A DNA stretch of 64,000 nt from JASHUC01 sp035606175 (GCA_035606175.1 DATNFW010000032.1:62001-126000); one strand, 5' to 3'; numbered from the stretch's first letter, positions 34,823 through 44,093 are shown. Made by a program: numbers and translations. The notes: a model not told the origin generated them from the sequence alone.

Positions 34823-36982
34823 TCAAACCGGCTCGAGATTCGCGTACTGGAGCATCAGCCACTTCGTTCCCTGTGTCTCGAAGCTCACCTGCACGCGAGC
34901 GTGAGGACCGTTGCCCTCGACGGAGAGCACCACGCCTTCGCCGAAGCGCCCGTGGCGCACGCGCGCTCCGAGCCGCATCCCGGGCGAGACCGCCTCGTTC
35001 TCCGGGCGGTGGAACCGGCCCGCGCTCACCGGGCGCGAGACCTGTACGCGCGGGCGCACTTCCTCGATCAGCTCTTCCGGCACTTCTTTGATGAAGCGCG
35101 AGGGCTGGCCGTAGGCATCCGTGCCGTGCAGCCGGCGCTGCTCGGCGTAGGTGAGATAGAGCTGCTTCATCGCGCGAGTCATGCCGACGTAGCAGAGGCG
35201 GCGCTCCTCCTCGAGGCCGGCAAGATCGGTGATCGAGCGCTGATGCGGGAACAGCCCGTCCTCCAAGCCGCAGAGGAACACGACCGGAAATTCGAGGCCC
35301 TTCGCGCTGTGCAGCGTCATCATCTGCACGCAGTCCTCCCAGGCCTCCGCCTGCCCCTCGCCAGACTCGAGGGCGGCGTGGGAGAGGAATGCATCGAGGA
35401 GCGGTATCTCCTCGCCTTCCTCGGGCTCGAACCCGCGCGCGGCGCTCACCAGCTCCTCGAGATTCTCCACGCGCGCCTCGCCGCGATCGGCCTTCTCGCG
35501 CCGGTAGAATTCGATGAGGCCGCTCGCCTCGAGCACGTGGTCCACCTGCTCACTCAGAGGGCGGCCCGCGATCTCCCGCCCCAAGCGCTCGATGAGCGCG
35601 AGAAAGCCCTGCACCGCGCTCGCGGCCTTCGGGCCCAGAGTCTCGAGCGAGCCTTCGGCCGCTTCCCACAGTGAGCTGCGCGCGCTCTTCGCGCGCTCGC
35701 GGATCAGATCGAGACTCTTCGCGCCGATGCCGCGCGCCGGCAGGTTCACTACGCGCTCGAAGGAGGGATCGTCGCGATGATTGACGATGAGCCTCAGATA
35801 CGCGAGTGCATCCTTCACCTCGGCTCGCTCGAAGAACCTCAAGCCTCCGTAGACGCGATACGGCACGCGCGCTGCGAGGAACGTCTCCTCGAAGATGCGC
35901 GACTGCGCGTTCGAGCGGTAGAGGATCGCAATCTCGCGGCGCTGGCCCCCGCGCTGCATCCACTCCTCGATCCGGCGCAGGACGAACTCCGCCTCGTCGC
36001 GCTCGTTGAATCCGGCGTAGAGTCGAATGGGATCGCCCTTGCCGCCGCTCGTCCACAGCGTCTTGCCGAGGCGTCCGGCGTTGTGGGCGATAAGTGCGTT
36101 CGCGCCGCTCAGGATGGTGCCGGTGGAGCGGTAATTCTGCTCGAGCTTGAAGAGCCGCCCGTGCGGGAAATCGCGCCGGAACTCCTGCACGTTCTCCACG
36201 CGCGCGCCGCGCCAGCGGTAAATCGATTGATCGTCGTCGGCGACGACGAACGGCTGGCTCTCCGACCCGACCAGCAGCTTCAGCCACCCGTATTGAATCG
36301 AGTTCGTATCCTGGAACTCATCGACGAGCACGTGGCGAAAGCGCCGCCGGTAGTGCGCGAGCAGCGCAGGCGTCCCGCGCCAGAGCTCGAAGGCCCGAAG
36401 CAGCAGCTCCGCGAAATCGACCACGCCCGCCCGAGCGCACGCCTCCTCGTAATCCGCATAGAGCCGGATCAGTTGCCGGCGCGTCGGGTCGTTGCCGTCC
36501 TTGAGCCCGGCGGGCCGGCGCCCCTCGTCCTTGTTCGAATTGACGAACCATTGGATCTCGCGCGGCACCCAGCGCGTCTCATCGAGATCGAGCGCCTTCA
36601 CGAGCTTGCGGATGAGGCGCAGCTGATCCTCCGAGTCGAGGATCTGGAAGCTCTGCGGGAGCCCCGCCTCGCGCCAATGCAGGCGCAGCAGCCGGTGCGC
36701 GATGCCGTGAAACGTGCCGATCCAGAGCGCACCGCCCGGGATCCCGAGGAGCCGCTCGATGCGGCCGCGCATCTCACCGGCCGCCTTGTTCGTGAACGTC
36801 ACCGCGAGCACGCTGTGGGTCGAGACACCCTCGGCCTGCACCAGCCACGCGATGCGGTGCGTGAGCACGCGCGTCTTGCCGCTGCCGGCACCGGCGAGCA
36901 CGAGCACCGGGCCGACGGGCGCCGTCACCGCCTCACGCTGCGCTTCGTTGAGCGGCGCCAGAATGTGCGACACGTCGTCCAT
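34823..36982 (-). CDS. uvrD: DNA helicase II (UvrD)
   Basis: SF1A 3'-5' helicase for nucleotide-excision and mismatch repair. 719 residues from ATG 36982 (MDDVSHILAPLNEAQREAV, matching the family start). Motifs: Walker A AGAGSGKTRVLTHRI, AVTFTNKAAGEM, Walker B LVDEFQDTN, DDQSIYRWRGA, EQNYRST, MTLHSAKGLEFPVVF and LCYVGMTRA. The C-terminal tail (FGEGVVLSVEG) is the UvrD/PcrA RNA-polymerase-interacting fold. Confidence 0.97.
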   Translation of the reverse strand: MDDVSHILAPLNEAQREAVTAPVGPVLVLAGAGSGKTRVLTHRIAWLVQAEGVSTHSVLAVTFTNKAAGEMRGRIERLLGIPGGALWIGTFHGIAHRLLRLHWREAGLPQSFQILDSEDQLRLIRKLVKALDLDETRWVPREIQWFVNSNKDEGRRPAGLKDGNDPTRRQLIRLYADYEEACARAGVVDFAELLLRAFELWRGTPALLAHYRRRFRHVLVDEFQDTNSIQYGWLKLLVGSESQPFVVADDDQSIYRWRGARVENVQEFRRDFPHGRLFKLEQNYRSTGTILSGANALIAHNAGRLGKTLWTSGGKGDPIRLYAGFNERDEAEFVLRRIEEWMQRGGQRREIAILYRSNAQSRIFEETFLAARVPYRVYGGLRFFERAEVKDALAYLRLIVNHRDDPSFERVVNLPARGIGAKSLDLIRERAKSARSSLWEAAEGSLETLGPKAASAVQGFLALIERLGREIAGRPLSEQVDHVLEASGLIEFYRREKADRGEARVENLEELVSAARGFEPEEGEEIPLLDAFLSHAALESGEGQAEAWEDCVQMMTLHSAKGLEFPVVFLCGLEDGLFPHQRSITDLAGLEEERRLCYVGMTRAMKQLYLTYAEQRRLHGTDAYGQPSRFIKEVPEELIEEVRPRVQVSRPVSAGRFHRPENEAVSPGMRLGARVRHGRFGEGVVLSVEGNGPHARVQVSFETQGTKWLMLQYANLEPV

Positions 36983-37050
36983 AGGGGCGCGCATTCTACC
37001 AGCCGAGCGCGGTCCAGGCCGCATCGCGCCCGATGCGGCCGCGAGGCGAT

Positions 37051-37842
37051 TCACCACTTATTGCGCAGCTCGCGCAGCTTCAGGAACACCGTCTTCGCAT
37101 CCGGTCGCTCGCCGATGTCCGGGAAGCGCTCCCGCAGGTGCGCGATGATCGTCGGGTTCTGCAAGCGCAGGAAAGTGTTGACGCGCTTCTCCTCCCCGAG
37201 CGTCGTCACGAGGGTCGACTCCGGCGCCTGATCGCGGCAGCGTGCAAGGAGCGCAGTCGCTTCCGCGTTGTCGGGCTCGCGATCGAGCGTGAACTCGAGA
37301 TTGCGCGTCAGGTACTCGTGGCCCGGATACACGCGCGTCTCCTCCGGCAGCCGCGCGAGCTGGTTCACGAACGTCTCGTAGAGCAGGTCGGGGCGCCCGC
37401 TCGTGTGACAGTTGCCCGCGCCCGCATTGAAGAGCGTGTCGCCGGAGAAGAGCGCCGGTTGCGCCGCGTGCGCGAACAGGCAGATGTGCGTCATGGTGTG
37501 CCCCGGGGTGTCGAGGCATTCGAGCTCGACCGTGCGGCCGACCCGGATCACATCGCCTCGGTTGAGGCCCCTGTCGACGTCTCCTATTTGCGCCGCCGCT
37601 CCCGCGTGCGCGAGGAGCCGTGCGCCCGTTGCGCCCTTGAGCCCCTGATTGCCGCCCGTGTGATCGGGATGCTCGTGGGTATTCACGATCTGCGTGATGG
37701 TCCAGCCGCGCCGGCGGGCCGCATCGAGGCACCGTCGCCACTCGAGCGGGTCGACCGCCAGCGCCTCGCCCGTCTCCGGGCAGGCAATGAGATAGTGGAA
37801 ATTGCGAAAGTCGTTCGCCGCCCACACGCGCTCGATTAGCAT
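37051..37842 (-). CDS. gloB: Hydroxyacylglutathione hydrolase (glyoxalase II)
   Basis: Metallo-beta-lactamase-fold enzyme that hydrolyses S-lactoylglutathione in methylglyoxal detoxification. 263 residues. It has the metal motif THEHPDHTGGN (about 55-65), a further His in TPGHTMTH, the bridging Asp in FSGDTLF, and a HAGH C-terminal domain with EKRVNTFLR. The start is ATG 37842, since upstream in-frame residues look unlike the family. A GST gene elsewhere in the window fits glutathione use. Confidence 0.93.
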   Translation of the reverse strand: MLIERVWAANDFRNFHYLIACPETGEALAVDPLEWRRCLDAARRRGWTITQIVNTHEHPDHTGGNQGLKGATGARLLAHAGAAAQIGDVDRGLNRGDVIRVGRTVELECLDTPGHTMTHICLFAHAAQPALFSGDTLFNAGAGNCHTSGRPDLLYETFVNQLARLPEETRVYPGHEYLTRNLEFTLDREPDNAEATALLARCRDQAPESTLVTTLGEEKRVNTFLRLQNPTIIAHLRERFPDIGERPDAKTVFLKLRELRNKW

Positions 37843-38014
37843 GGCATGCCTCCGGAGTTCTCGAATTTGCCACTCATCGCGCTCCCGGGGGAGCCGCGCC
37901 GCAGGCGCGGCCGGGACCGCCTCGTGTCGCTCACCGGAAACGTACCGGGAAAGGCGAACGCGCGCCATAATGACCGTGCGCAGCCCCGCTGCGCGGGACA
38001 GCCGTAGGCGAGCC

Positions 38015-38446
38015 ATGCGTCATACCTTTCTTTACGAGCCCGGTGTCTGGGCGCTCTCCGGCATGTTCTGGAGTGGGGATGCCGAGGGCATCGCGGTCGA
38101 CGGACGCACCGAGATCTCCCACGGCAGGGACTGCTGGATGCTCGCCGGCCGTATGCGCGTGCTGGCGGCACCGCCCGTCGAGTTCGTGAACGTCTACACG
38201 ATCGAGACGCCCGGGCGCGACTCGCTCGCCTCGAAGTGGACCTCGGAGAACCCGACGCTCGGCCGCCTGCACGGTGTATTCGCAGTCGCCGGGCCCACCA
38301 TTCTCTCGCTCTACCGCTCCGAGCAGGGCGGCTACCAGGGCACCGAGCACCTGCGTCAGATCACGACGGATCAATACGAAGCGTACGGCGTGCTGCTGAT
38401 GGAGGATCGCCGGCTCTCTTCCTGGCACCTGACGCTCACGCGGTGA
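38015..38446 (+). CDS. Conserved-looking protein of unknown function
   Basis: 143 residues, no signal peptide or TM segment. It alternates beta-strand-like segments (FLYEPGVWALSGMFW, CWMLAGRMRVLA, VEFVNVYTIE, SSWHLTLTR), suggesting a small beta-barrel or lipocalin-like fold; I do not recognise the family. Divergent from gloB and convergent with ctaB. Confidence 0.65.
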   Translation: MRHTFLYEPGVWALSGMFWSGDAEGIAVDGRTEISHGRDCWMLAGRMRVLAAPPVEFVNVYTIETPGRDSLASKWTSENPTLGRLHGVFAVAGPTILSLYRSEQGGYQGTEHLRQITTDQYEAYGVLLMEDRRLSSWHLTLTR

Positions 38447-38485
38447 AGCACCCGCGCTGATGCACTCGCCGGGCGCGCCAGCGCA

Positions 38486-39481
38486 CTAGAGCAGCAGGTT
38501 CTGCGTCGTCGGCAGATAGTGATCGATGAGCAGCGCCGCGAACAGCCACATCAAATAGGTGACCGAGAAGCGGAACACGCGCATCGGAAGTGTCTTGCTG
38601 TCCGAGCGCTTCAGCTTGAGCGCGTAGTACACGAAGATCACATCGAGAACGAGCGCGGCGGCGAGATAGATGAGCCCGCTCATGCGGGTGAGGAACGGCA
38701 GGAGCGAGACGGCGGCGAGCAGCATCGTATAGAGCAGCACGTGCAGGCGCGTGTACTCGACGCCGTGCGTGACCGGCAGCATCGGGATGCCCGCGCGCGC
38801 GTACTCGTCGCGGCGAGCGATCGCGAGCGCCCAGAAGTGCGGCGGTGTCCACGCGAAGATGATGAGGAACAGCAGCAGCGCGTTGGCATCCACGCTGCCC
38901 GTGACGGCCGTCCAGCCGAGGATCGGCGGAGCGGCGCCGGCGGCGCCGCCGATCACGATGTTCTGCGAGGTCGCCCGCTTGAGCCATACCGTATAGACGA
39001 CCGCATAGCCGATGAGCGAAGCGAAAGTGAGCAGCGCGGTGAGCGGGTTCACGAGGAAACCGAGCACGGCCATCGAGACGAAGCCGAGCACCGCAGCGAA
39101 GACGAGCGCCTGACGCTCGGTGATCTTGCCGCGCGGCAGCGGCCGGCCGCGCGTGCGCGCCATTTGAACGTCGATGCGTCGGTCGAGGACGTGATTGAGG
39201 GCCGCCGCGCAGGCGGCGGCGCACGCAATTCCGAGATTGCCCCACAAGAGCGCGCGCAGCGGCGGGAGCCCGGGGCTCGCGAGGAGCGTGCCCACGATCG
39301 CCGTGAAGACGATGAGCGAGATCACGCGCGGCTTGGTGAGTGCGAAGTAGTGGCGCCAGGTCGCAGTCGAGCGCAGGTCCGCTGCGGGCGCATCCGCGCG
39401 AGCCTCGGCGGACTGCGTTGCGCCGCCGGGCTCTGCGGCGAGTGGAAGCGGGTCTCTCGGTTGCGGCATGGCTCGACTCAT
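38486..39481 (-). CDS. ctaB: Protohaem IX farnesyltransferase (haem O synthase)
   Basis: UbiA-superfamily membrane enzyme that farnesylates haem b. 331 residues, about eight TM helices after a ~40-residue Ala/Pro-rich cytoplasmic N-terminus. The first Asp-rich motif is NHVLDRRIDVQMART; TPPHFWALAIARRDEYARAGIPMLP covers the second region. The ATG at 39481 overlaps the ctaA stop. It supplies haem a with CtaA for the aa3 oxidase encoded next door. Confidence 0.96.
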   Translation of the reverse strand: MSRAMPQPRDPLPLAAEPGGATQSAEARADAPAADLRSTATWRHYFALTKPRVISLIVFTAIVGTLLASPGLPPLRALLWGNLGIACAAACAAALNHVLDRRIDVQMARTRGRPLPRGKITERQALVFAAVLGFVSMAVLGFLVNPLTALLTFASLIGYAVVYTVWLKRATSQNIVIGGAAGAAPPILGWTAVTGSVDANALLLFLIIFAWTPPHFWALAIARRDEYARAGIPMLPVTHGVEYTRLHVLLYTMLLAAVSLLPFLTRMSGLIYLAAALVLDVIFVYYALKLKRSDSKTLPMRVFRFSVTYLMWLFAALLIDHYLPTTQNLLL

Positions 39482-40593
39482 GCAAGCCGTGGTGATCGCA
39501 AGCTGTGGACCAGGGCGAGCACGGCGAGCAGGGTGAGCGCGGCGCCCGCGTTGTGCGCCGTCGCGAGCCAGAGCGGAAAGCCTTCGAGCACCATGGAGAT
39601 GCCGATCGCGAGCTGCACCGCGAGGGCGGCCAGGACGAACCAGGCGACCGTTCGCGGGCGCCGGAGCGTGCGTTGCCGGAAGGCCGCGAGAGCGGCGGCG
39701 ATCAGTACGCAGGCCGTGATCCCCGCACCCATGCGATGGGTGAAGTGGATGGCCCGACGGGCGGCGCTCGTGAGAATGCCGCCTTCGTAGTCGATGCTCG
39801 GGGCATGCCAGAGCACGAAGGCATGCCGATAATCCATCGCCGGCCACCAGGAGCCCTGGCAGGTCGGAAAATCGGGGCAGGCGATGGCGGCGTAGTTGCT
39901 GCTCGTCCAGCCACCGAGCGCAATCTGCACGGCGAGCACCACGAGGGCGAGGACCGCGAGCCGGGGGGCCCAAATGCCACGCTTGGACCAGATCCCCCCG
40001 CGCGAAGCGCGCACCGCGCCTTGCCTGAACCGTACCGTGCCGTGCTCGCCCCAGGCAATGCCTCGCGATGCGGTATCCGCCCCGTCGGCGCGGAGTGAGA
40101 GCCACAGCCACCACAGGAGACTCACCGTCGTGAGCCCGAAGATCAGATGCAGCGTGACGATGAGCGGACGCAGCAGCAGCGTCACGGTGAGCATGCCGAG
40201 TGCGCCCTGCAGGACGACGATGCCGAGGAGCGCGACCGCGTAGCCCGCGCGACGCGGGGACTCCTGTCGGCTCGCGATCCCGAGCGCTGCGATCACCACG
40301 ATCAGAAAGCCAAGGGTCGAGGCGGCGTAGCGATGGATCATCTCGTGCCACGCCTTCGATACATCGAGCGCCGGTCCGCCGAAGTTCGCGCCGCTCGCCA
40401 GACTGTGCTCGGCTCCGAGGGGGGTGATGTGCCCGTAGCAGCCCGGCCAGTCGGGGCATCCGAGACCGGCCGCCGTGAGGCGCACATATGCGCCGAGCAC
40501 CACCACGGCGAAGCCGAGCAGGACTGCCGCGAGAGCCAGCTTGCGCATCCATGCCGCGGCAGGGATGGAGCGCGTCGCGATGATTTCAGCCAA
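39478..40593 (-). CDS. ctaA: Haem A synthase (CtaA/COX15)
   Basis: Converts haem O to haem A. 371 residues, eight TM helices in two four-helix halves with the conserved His ligands in WHEMIHRYAAS, LIVTLHLIFG, IHFTHRMGAG and LATAHNAGAA. The Cys pair of the first extracytoplasmic loop is CPDWPGC. A ~35-residue hydrophilic loop rich in Arg/Gly lies between the halves. It overlaps the gene upstream by 8 bp and ctaB by 4 bp. Confidence 0.96.
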   Translation of the reverse strand: MAEIIATRSIPAAAWMRKLALAAVLLGFAVVVLGAYVRLTAAGLGCPDWPGCYGHITPLGAEHSLASGANFGGPALDVSKAWHEMIHRYAASTLGFLIVVIAALGIASRQESPRRAGYAVALLGIVVLQGALGMLTVTLLLRPLIVTLHLIFGLTTVSLLWWLWLSLRADGADTASRGIAWGEHGTVRFRQGAVRASRGGIWSKRGIWAPRLAVLALVVLAVQIALGGWTSSNYAAIACPDFPTCQGSWWPAMDYRHAFVLWHAPSIDYEGGILTSAARRAIHFTHRMGAGITACVLIAAALAAFRQRTLRRPRTVAWFVLAALAVQLAIGISMVLEGFPLWLATAHNAGAALTLLAVLALVHSLRSPRLA

Positions 40594-41233
40594 TGTGAGA
40601 GAGCTTAAGGAGTAACCGAAGGTCCTGGAGCAGGCCCTTCGGGTCGCGGCTCAGATCGTAGCGCATCATGAGGTTCCCGAGCGGGTCGACGAGGAAAATC
40701 ATCTGGTCCCGATTCTCGCGCGGGAACGACGCGAGGAGCTCGCTGCCCGAGCCCGCGCTCGCATCCTGCACGAGCAAGCCGCCCGCAACGCTCGACAGAG
40801 CGATCGGCGCACAGCAGCTGCCCGTCGCGAGGAACACGCGCTCGACGCGCGGCGAATCGGTATTGAGGGCGAGCCACGTCTGGCGCATGACGTAGAGGGA
40901 GTACTGGCACCAACGGGTGCAACCGCCATCGCCGACGTAGACGAGCGCCCAGCGTTTGCTGAAAACATTCGCGGCCGACTGTCGAGCTCCGGTCGAGCTC
41001 ACGATCGGCAACGATACGTTCGCCAGCGGACGCGCAGGCCGGATGAGCTCGCCGCGATTGACGTGCCCTGCGGGGCGCCAGCTCGCACCGTAGTACAGCC
41101 AGAACGAGCCCGCGACCGGCAGCACGAAGAGCGCGGCCAGCGCGAAGATGGTCCGCATATTACGGATCGTCGTGTCTCGATTTGCGGCTGGGCGCGGCCC
41201 GGTGAGGGGCGGCTCTGCTCGATCGGCTTGCAT
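40586..41233 (-). CDS. Cytochrome oxidase-associated thioredoxin-fold membrane protein
   Basis: 215 residues. One TM helix near residues 28-46 is followed by an extracytoplasmic domain with CTRWC (GDGGCTRWCQY) and IFLVDPLGNLMMRYDL, which resembles SCO-like redox proteins. The gene is regularly found between surf1 and ctaA in gammaproteobacterial oxidase operons and probably helps copper or haem delivery. An alternative start is ATG 41158, which would remove a 25-residue polar leader. Confidence 0.75.
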   Translation of the reverse strand: MQADRAEPPLTGPRPAANRDTTIRNMRTIFALAALFVLPVAGSFWLYYGASWRPAGHVNRGELIRPARPLANVSLPIVSSTGARQSAANVFSKRWALVYVGDGGCTRWCQYSLYVMRQTWLALNTDSPRVERVFLATGSCCAPIALSSVAGGLLVQDASAGSGSELLASFPRENRDQMIFLVDPLGNLMMRYDLSRDPKGLLQDLRLLLKLSHIG

Positions 41234-41240
41234 GAACGTC

Positions 41241-42047
41241 TCAGTGTACCTCGCGCTCGCGCGGTGCCTGCCGCCCGAGCGCTCCTGTTCGCGCCTCCGC
41301 CCGCGGCTTGCGCGCGCTCAGCACGGCCCAAATCACGACCAACGTGACGGCAAACAGCCACCATTGCGCTGCATAGGACAAGTACCGCGCCGGTGACATC
41401 CCGGGCGGCTGCCACTCGCGTACGTAGCCGTGCGGCTCGCGGGGGTCGAGCAGCAGGATACGCGGCTCGAGCCGCACTCCCGGAACGGCCGCCCCGAGCG
41501 CGCTCGCGAGCTCGGCGATGCTGGGATAACTCGTGACCTTCGGCCACTGCGGCCCGGTGCGAGGCGACCTGCGTCCGAAGGACAGGCCGCCCGCCGGCAG
41601 CAGATCGATGCGTCCCGTCAGTCTGACCGGTCCGGATGCATCGAGTCGAACATCCGGCAGGCGGCTGCGATAGCCGGTGAACGGCACCCAGCCGCGATCG
41701 ACGAGCAACACGCGTCCGTCATCGAGCTCGAGAGGCGTGAGCACCTCGTAGCCGGCCGCGCCGTTCACGATCCGATTGTCGAGCAGGAACTGGTGCTCCG
41801 GATCGAATCGCCCGGCGACTCCCACGCGCTGAAATCGCGGCACAGCGGCCGTGCCGCGCGAGCCGAGCGCCACGGCGCTGTCGGCGCCGCGCGCGAACGC
41901 GTTCCACTCCGCCTGCCGCCATTCGGCCTTGTGCCACTGCCACTCGCCGAGCCGTACGAAGACGACGCAAAGCACGAGGGTGAGCGCGGTCATCGCCCAG
42001 GAAGGCGCGAACACGCGCCGGCCAACGGTGAAGCGAACAATGGGCAC
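41241..42047 (-). CDS. SURF1 family cytochrome oxidase biogenesis protein
   Basis: 268 residues with two TM helices (about 17-33 and 228-248) flanking a periplasmic domain. Family motifs: LGEWQWHKAEWR, GYEVLTPLEL, VLLVDRGWVP and the C-terminal HxxYAxQWW-like RYLSYAAQWWLFA. It assists haem a3 insertion into subunit I. Subunit I itself is only a remnant in this operon. Confidence 0.93.
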   Translation of the reverse strand: MPIVRFTVGRRVFAPSWAMTALTLVLCVVFVRLGEWQWHKAEWRQAEWNAFARGADSAVALGSRGTAAVPRFQRVGVAGRFDPEHQFLLDNRIVNGAAGYEVLTPLELDDGRVLLVDRGWVPFTGYRSRLPDVRLDASGPVRLTGRIDLLPAGGLSFGRRSPRTGPQWPKVTSYPSIAELASALGAAVPGVRLEPRILLLDPREPHGYVREWQPPGMSPARYLSYAAQWWLFAVTLVVIWAVLSARKPRAEARTGALGRQAPREREVH

Positions 42048-42186
42048 AGCGGTTGCTTCGATCTCCTATCCGGCGGCCAGGGAGCATCGTCAGCCGGCGG
42101 CGGCCGGGCAAGCCATCGCCGGGGGGCGGCGCATCCCCTAGAATGAGGAAGCGGCGAGCGGGTGCCGCGGATTCAAAGACTCAGAC

Positions 42187-42411
42187 ATGCAAGGCATCCT
42201 GCGACTCGTCATCGTCCTCGCGTTCCTCGCGATCGTCGTGAGCCTCGGATCCGCTCTCTATCATCTCGCGCGCGGCCCAGGCAAGGGCGATTCGCGCAAG
42301 ATGGTCCGCTCGCTCACGATACGCATCGTCCTCTCGATTCTCTTGTTCCTGCTGATCATGGCCGCGTGGTGGGCGGGTCTCATCGCCCCGCACGGCCTGC
42401 AGCCGCGGTAG
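42187..42411 (+). CDS. Twin-transmembrane protein (DUF2909 type)
   Basis: 74 residues with two TM helices (about 4-26 and 44-66) separated by a basic loop containing the family core ALYHL....KMVRSLTIRIVLS. It regularly accompanies cytochrome oxidase operons and reads opposite to the flanking cox genes, as is common. Molecular role unknown. Confidence 0.85.
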   Translation: MQGILRLVIVLAFLAIVVSLGSALYHLARGPGKGDSRKMVRSLTIRIVLSILLFLLIMAAWWAGLIAPHGLQPR

Positions 42412-42510
42412 CGATGCTCGATCGCGGGGCTCGTCGCCGCCGCGGCGGCTCAGCAGCTCCCGCGCGGCCCGCTCGCAGCAGCCCGGCGGCCGGCGCTCCT
42501 CGCGCTCGCT

Positions 42511-43458
42511 CTACAGCCAATAAACGAAAATGAACAGCCCGAGCCACACCACGTCGACGAAGTGCCAGTACCACGCGACGGCCTCGAAGGCGAAGTGCCG
42601 CTGGGGCGTGAAGTGCCCGCGCAGCACTCGCAGCCAGATCGTCACCAGCATGATGGCGCCGATCGTCACGTGCAGGCCGTGAAAGCCGGTCAGCATGAAG
42701 AAGGTCGAACCGTAGATTCCGGTCGATAGCCGCAGCCCGAGCTCCCGATAAGCCTCGCCGTACTCGTGCGCCTGGAGCGCCACGAACGAGAAGCCGAGCA
42801 GAAACGTCAAGGCGAGAAACACGATGAGCAGGCTCCGCTTGCCTTGCCTCAACGCGTGATGCGCGACAGTCACCGTCGCGCCGCTCGTCAGCAGGATGAG
42901 TGTGTTGACCGCGGGCAGGCTGAACGGGGGAATCACCTCGAACGTGCCGTTCGCGCTGCCGCCGACGTGCGCCGGACCGTTCGTCGGCCACACGCCCTCG
43001 TACCCCGGCCACAGGATGAAATGCGTGAAGAACTTGACGCCCTGTCCTCCGAGCCACGGCACCGCGAGCATCCGCGCGTAGAAGAGTGCGCCGAAGAACG
43101 CAGCGAAGAACATGACCTCGGAGAAGATGAACCACATCATTCCCATGCGGAATGACTTGTCGACCTGCAGGTTGTAGATGCCCTGCTGGTTCTCCCCGAT
43201 GACCGTACTGAACCAGCCGATGAACATGGCGACGATGAGCAGCGGCCCGGGGATGAAGGACCATGCGCCGGTCCAGTCGTTGAGGTACGCGGCTGCCCCC
43301 AGCATCACGGTGAACAGCGCGACGGAGGCGAAGATCGGCCAGGGGCTTCCATGCGGGATGTAGTACTTGTTCCCGTCGGGATGGTGGGCGTGCGCGCCAT
43401 GAGCGGCGTGTGCATGGTCATGCGCCGGGGCCGGGTGTTGAGCCTGTGCCATTGTCAT
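42511..43458 (-). CDS. ctaE: Cytochrome c oxidase subunit III
   Basis: 315 residues, seven TM helices, with the family's WPIFASVALF, FIFSEVMFFAAFF, TSGATVTVAHHAL, FFMLTGFHGLHVTIG and AFEAVAWYWHFVDVVWLGLF. The N-terminus is His-rich (HDHAHAAHGAHAHHPDG), a possible metal-binding leader. It lies 50 bp after a small ORF; ctaG (Cu-B chaperone), normally between the two, is absent. Confidence 0.97.
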   Translation of the reverse strand: MTMAQAQHPAPAHDHAHAAHGAHAHHPDGNKYYIPHGSPWPIFASVALFTVMLGAAAYLNDWTGAWSFIPGPLLIVAMFIGWFSTVIGENQQGIYNLQVDKSFRMGMMWFIFSEVMFFAAFFGALFYARMLAVPWLGGQGVKFFTHFILWPGYEGVWPTNGPAHVGGSANGTFEVIPPFSLPAVNTLILLTSGATVTVAHHALRQGKRSLLIVFLALTFLLGFSFVALQAHEYGEAYRELGLRLSTGIYGSTFFMLTGFHGLHVTIGAIMLVTIWLRVLRGHFTPQRHFAFEAVAWYWHFVDVVWLGLFIFVYWL

Positions 43459-43508
43459 TTCCTGCTTGAAGCCGTTCTCGAAATGCCTCGACTCTGTGCG
43501 TCGTCCGC

Positions 43509-43694
43509 TCAGCGCGGCGCGGTTGCGGGCGGCGGTGCGCTCGCAGGTGGTGCGCCGCGACGGTGCACGGCGCGGGATGCTTCGACCATCGACAACACGA
43601 TGTACGCCACGTAGAAGGCGATTGCGATGATCGCCAGGATCACCGCCGTGCGCCGCACACGTTTGCGCCGTTCCTGATCGGGATCCGTCGCCAT
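43509..43694 (-). CDS. Small single-TM cytochrome oxidase-associated protein
   Basis: 61 residues: a charged cytoplasmic start (DPDQERRKRVRRT), one TM helix (about 16-36) and a Pro/Ala tail. Small proteins of this layout normally sit between ctaD and ctaG in oxidase operons. Here it lies between the ctaD remnant and ctaE. Confidence 0.65.
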   Translation of the reverse strand: MATDPDQERRKRVRRTAVILAIIAIAFYVAYIVLSMVEASRAVHRRGAPPASAPPPATAPR

Positions 43695-43733
43695 GGGCTC
43701 ACGCAGCCTTCGCCGTCAGCGCGCGCGTCACGT

Positions 43734-43991
43734 TCAATGCGTCGCGCTCCGAGCGATCACGGCCTCTGCCGGCGGCTCGCTCCAGGGCCAGAAATGCAGC
43801 TTCGCGAGCCGCATGTCGTACATGTTCCCGGTCCATTTCGGGAGCCAATAGTACACCGCCGCCATGATCCCGAAGGTCGCCCCGGGCACGAGCACGAGCA
43901 CGTAATGGAAGTGCGCGACGTCGTGCGCGGCATGCGCGGCATACGCGTCACGTACGGCGCGGTGTGAGACGGCAGTCGTTGATTCGAGCAT
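43734..43991 (-). pseudogene. ctaD: Remnant of cytochrome c oxidase subunit I
   Basis: 85 codons in frame. The central ~45 residues match subunit I around TM X: HDVAHFHYVL, YYWLPKWTGNMYD, RLAKLHFWPW. The two His of VAHFHY bind both haems in intact enzymes. Everything else of the ~530-residue protein is missing: no TM I-IX with the Cu-B His and Tyr-His pair, and no C-terminal TM helices. The first ~20 residues are unlike subunit I. The piece cannot be a catalytic subunit. It may be a deletion scar, a repurposed small membrane protein or an assembly collapse. Confidence 0.75.
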
Positions 43992-44040
43992 TACGGAGTC
44001 TTTCGGGGTACGTTTTGCGTCGCGGGCACTTCGGCTCGAT

Positions 44041-44090
44041 GGGCGCGGAGCGCCCCGTCGGTAGACCGACGAGCTCGCGAGGAATCCTCG
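44041..44090. repeat. Three adjacent hairpins between ctaC and the ctaD remnant
   Basis: Back-to-back perfect stems: GGGCGC-GGA-GCGCCC (44041-44055), CGTCGGT-AG-ACCGACG (44056-44071) and CGAGGA-A-TCCTCG (44078-44090). They start four bases past the ctaC stop on the minus strand. No T-run follows, so a simple terminator is doubtful. Confidence 0.6.
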
Positions 44091-44093
44091 GGA

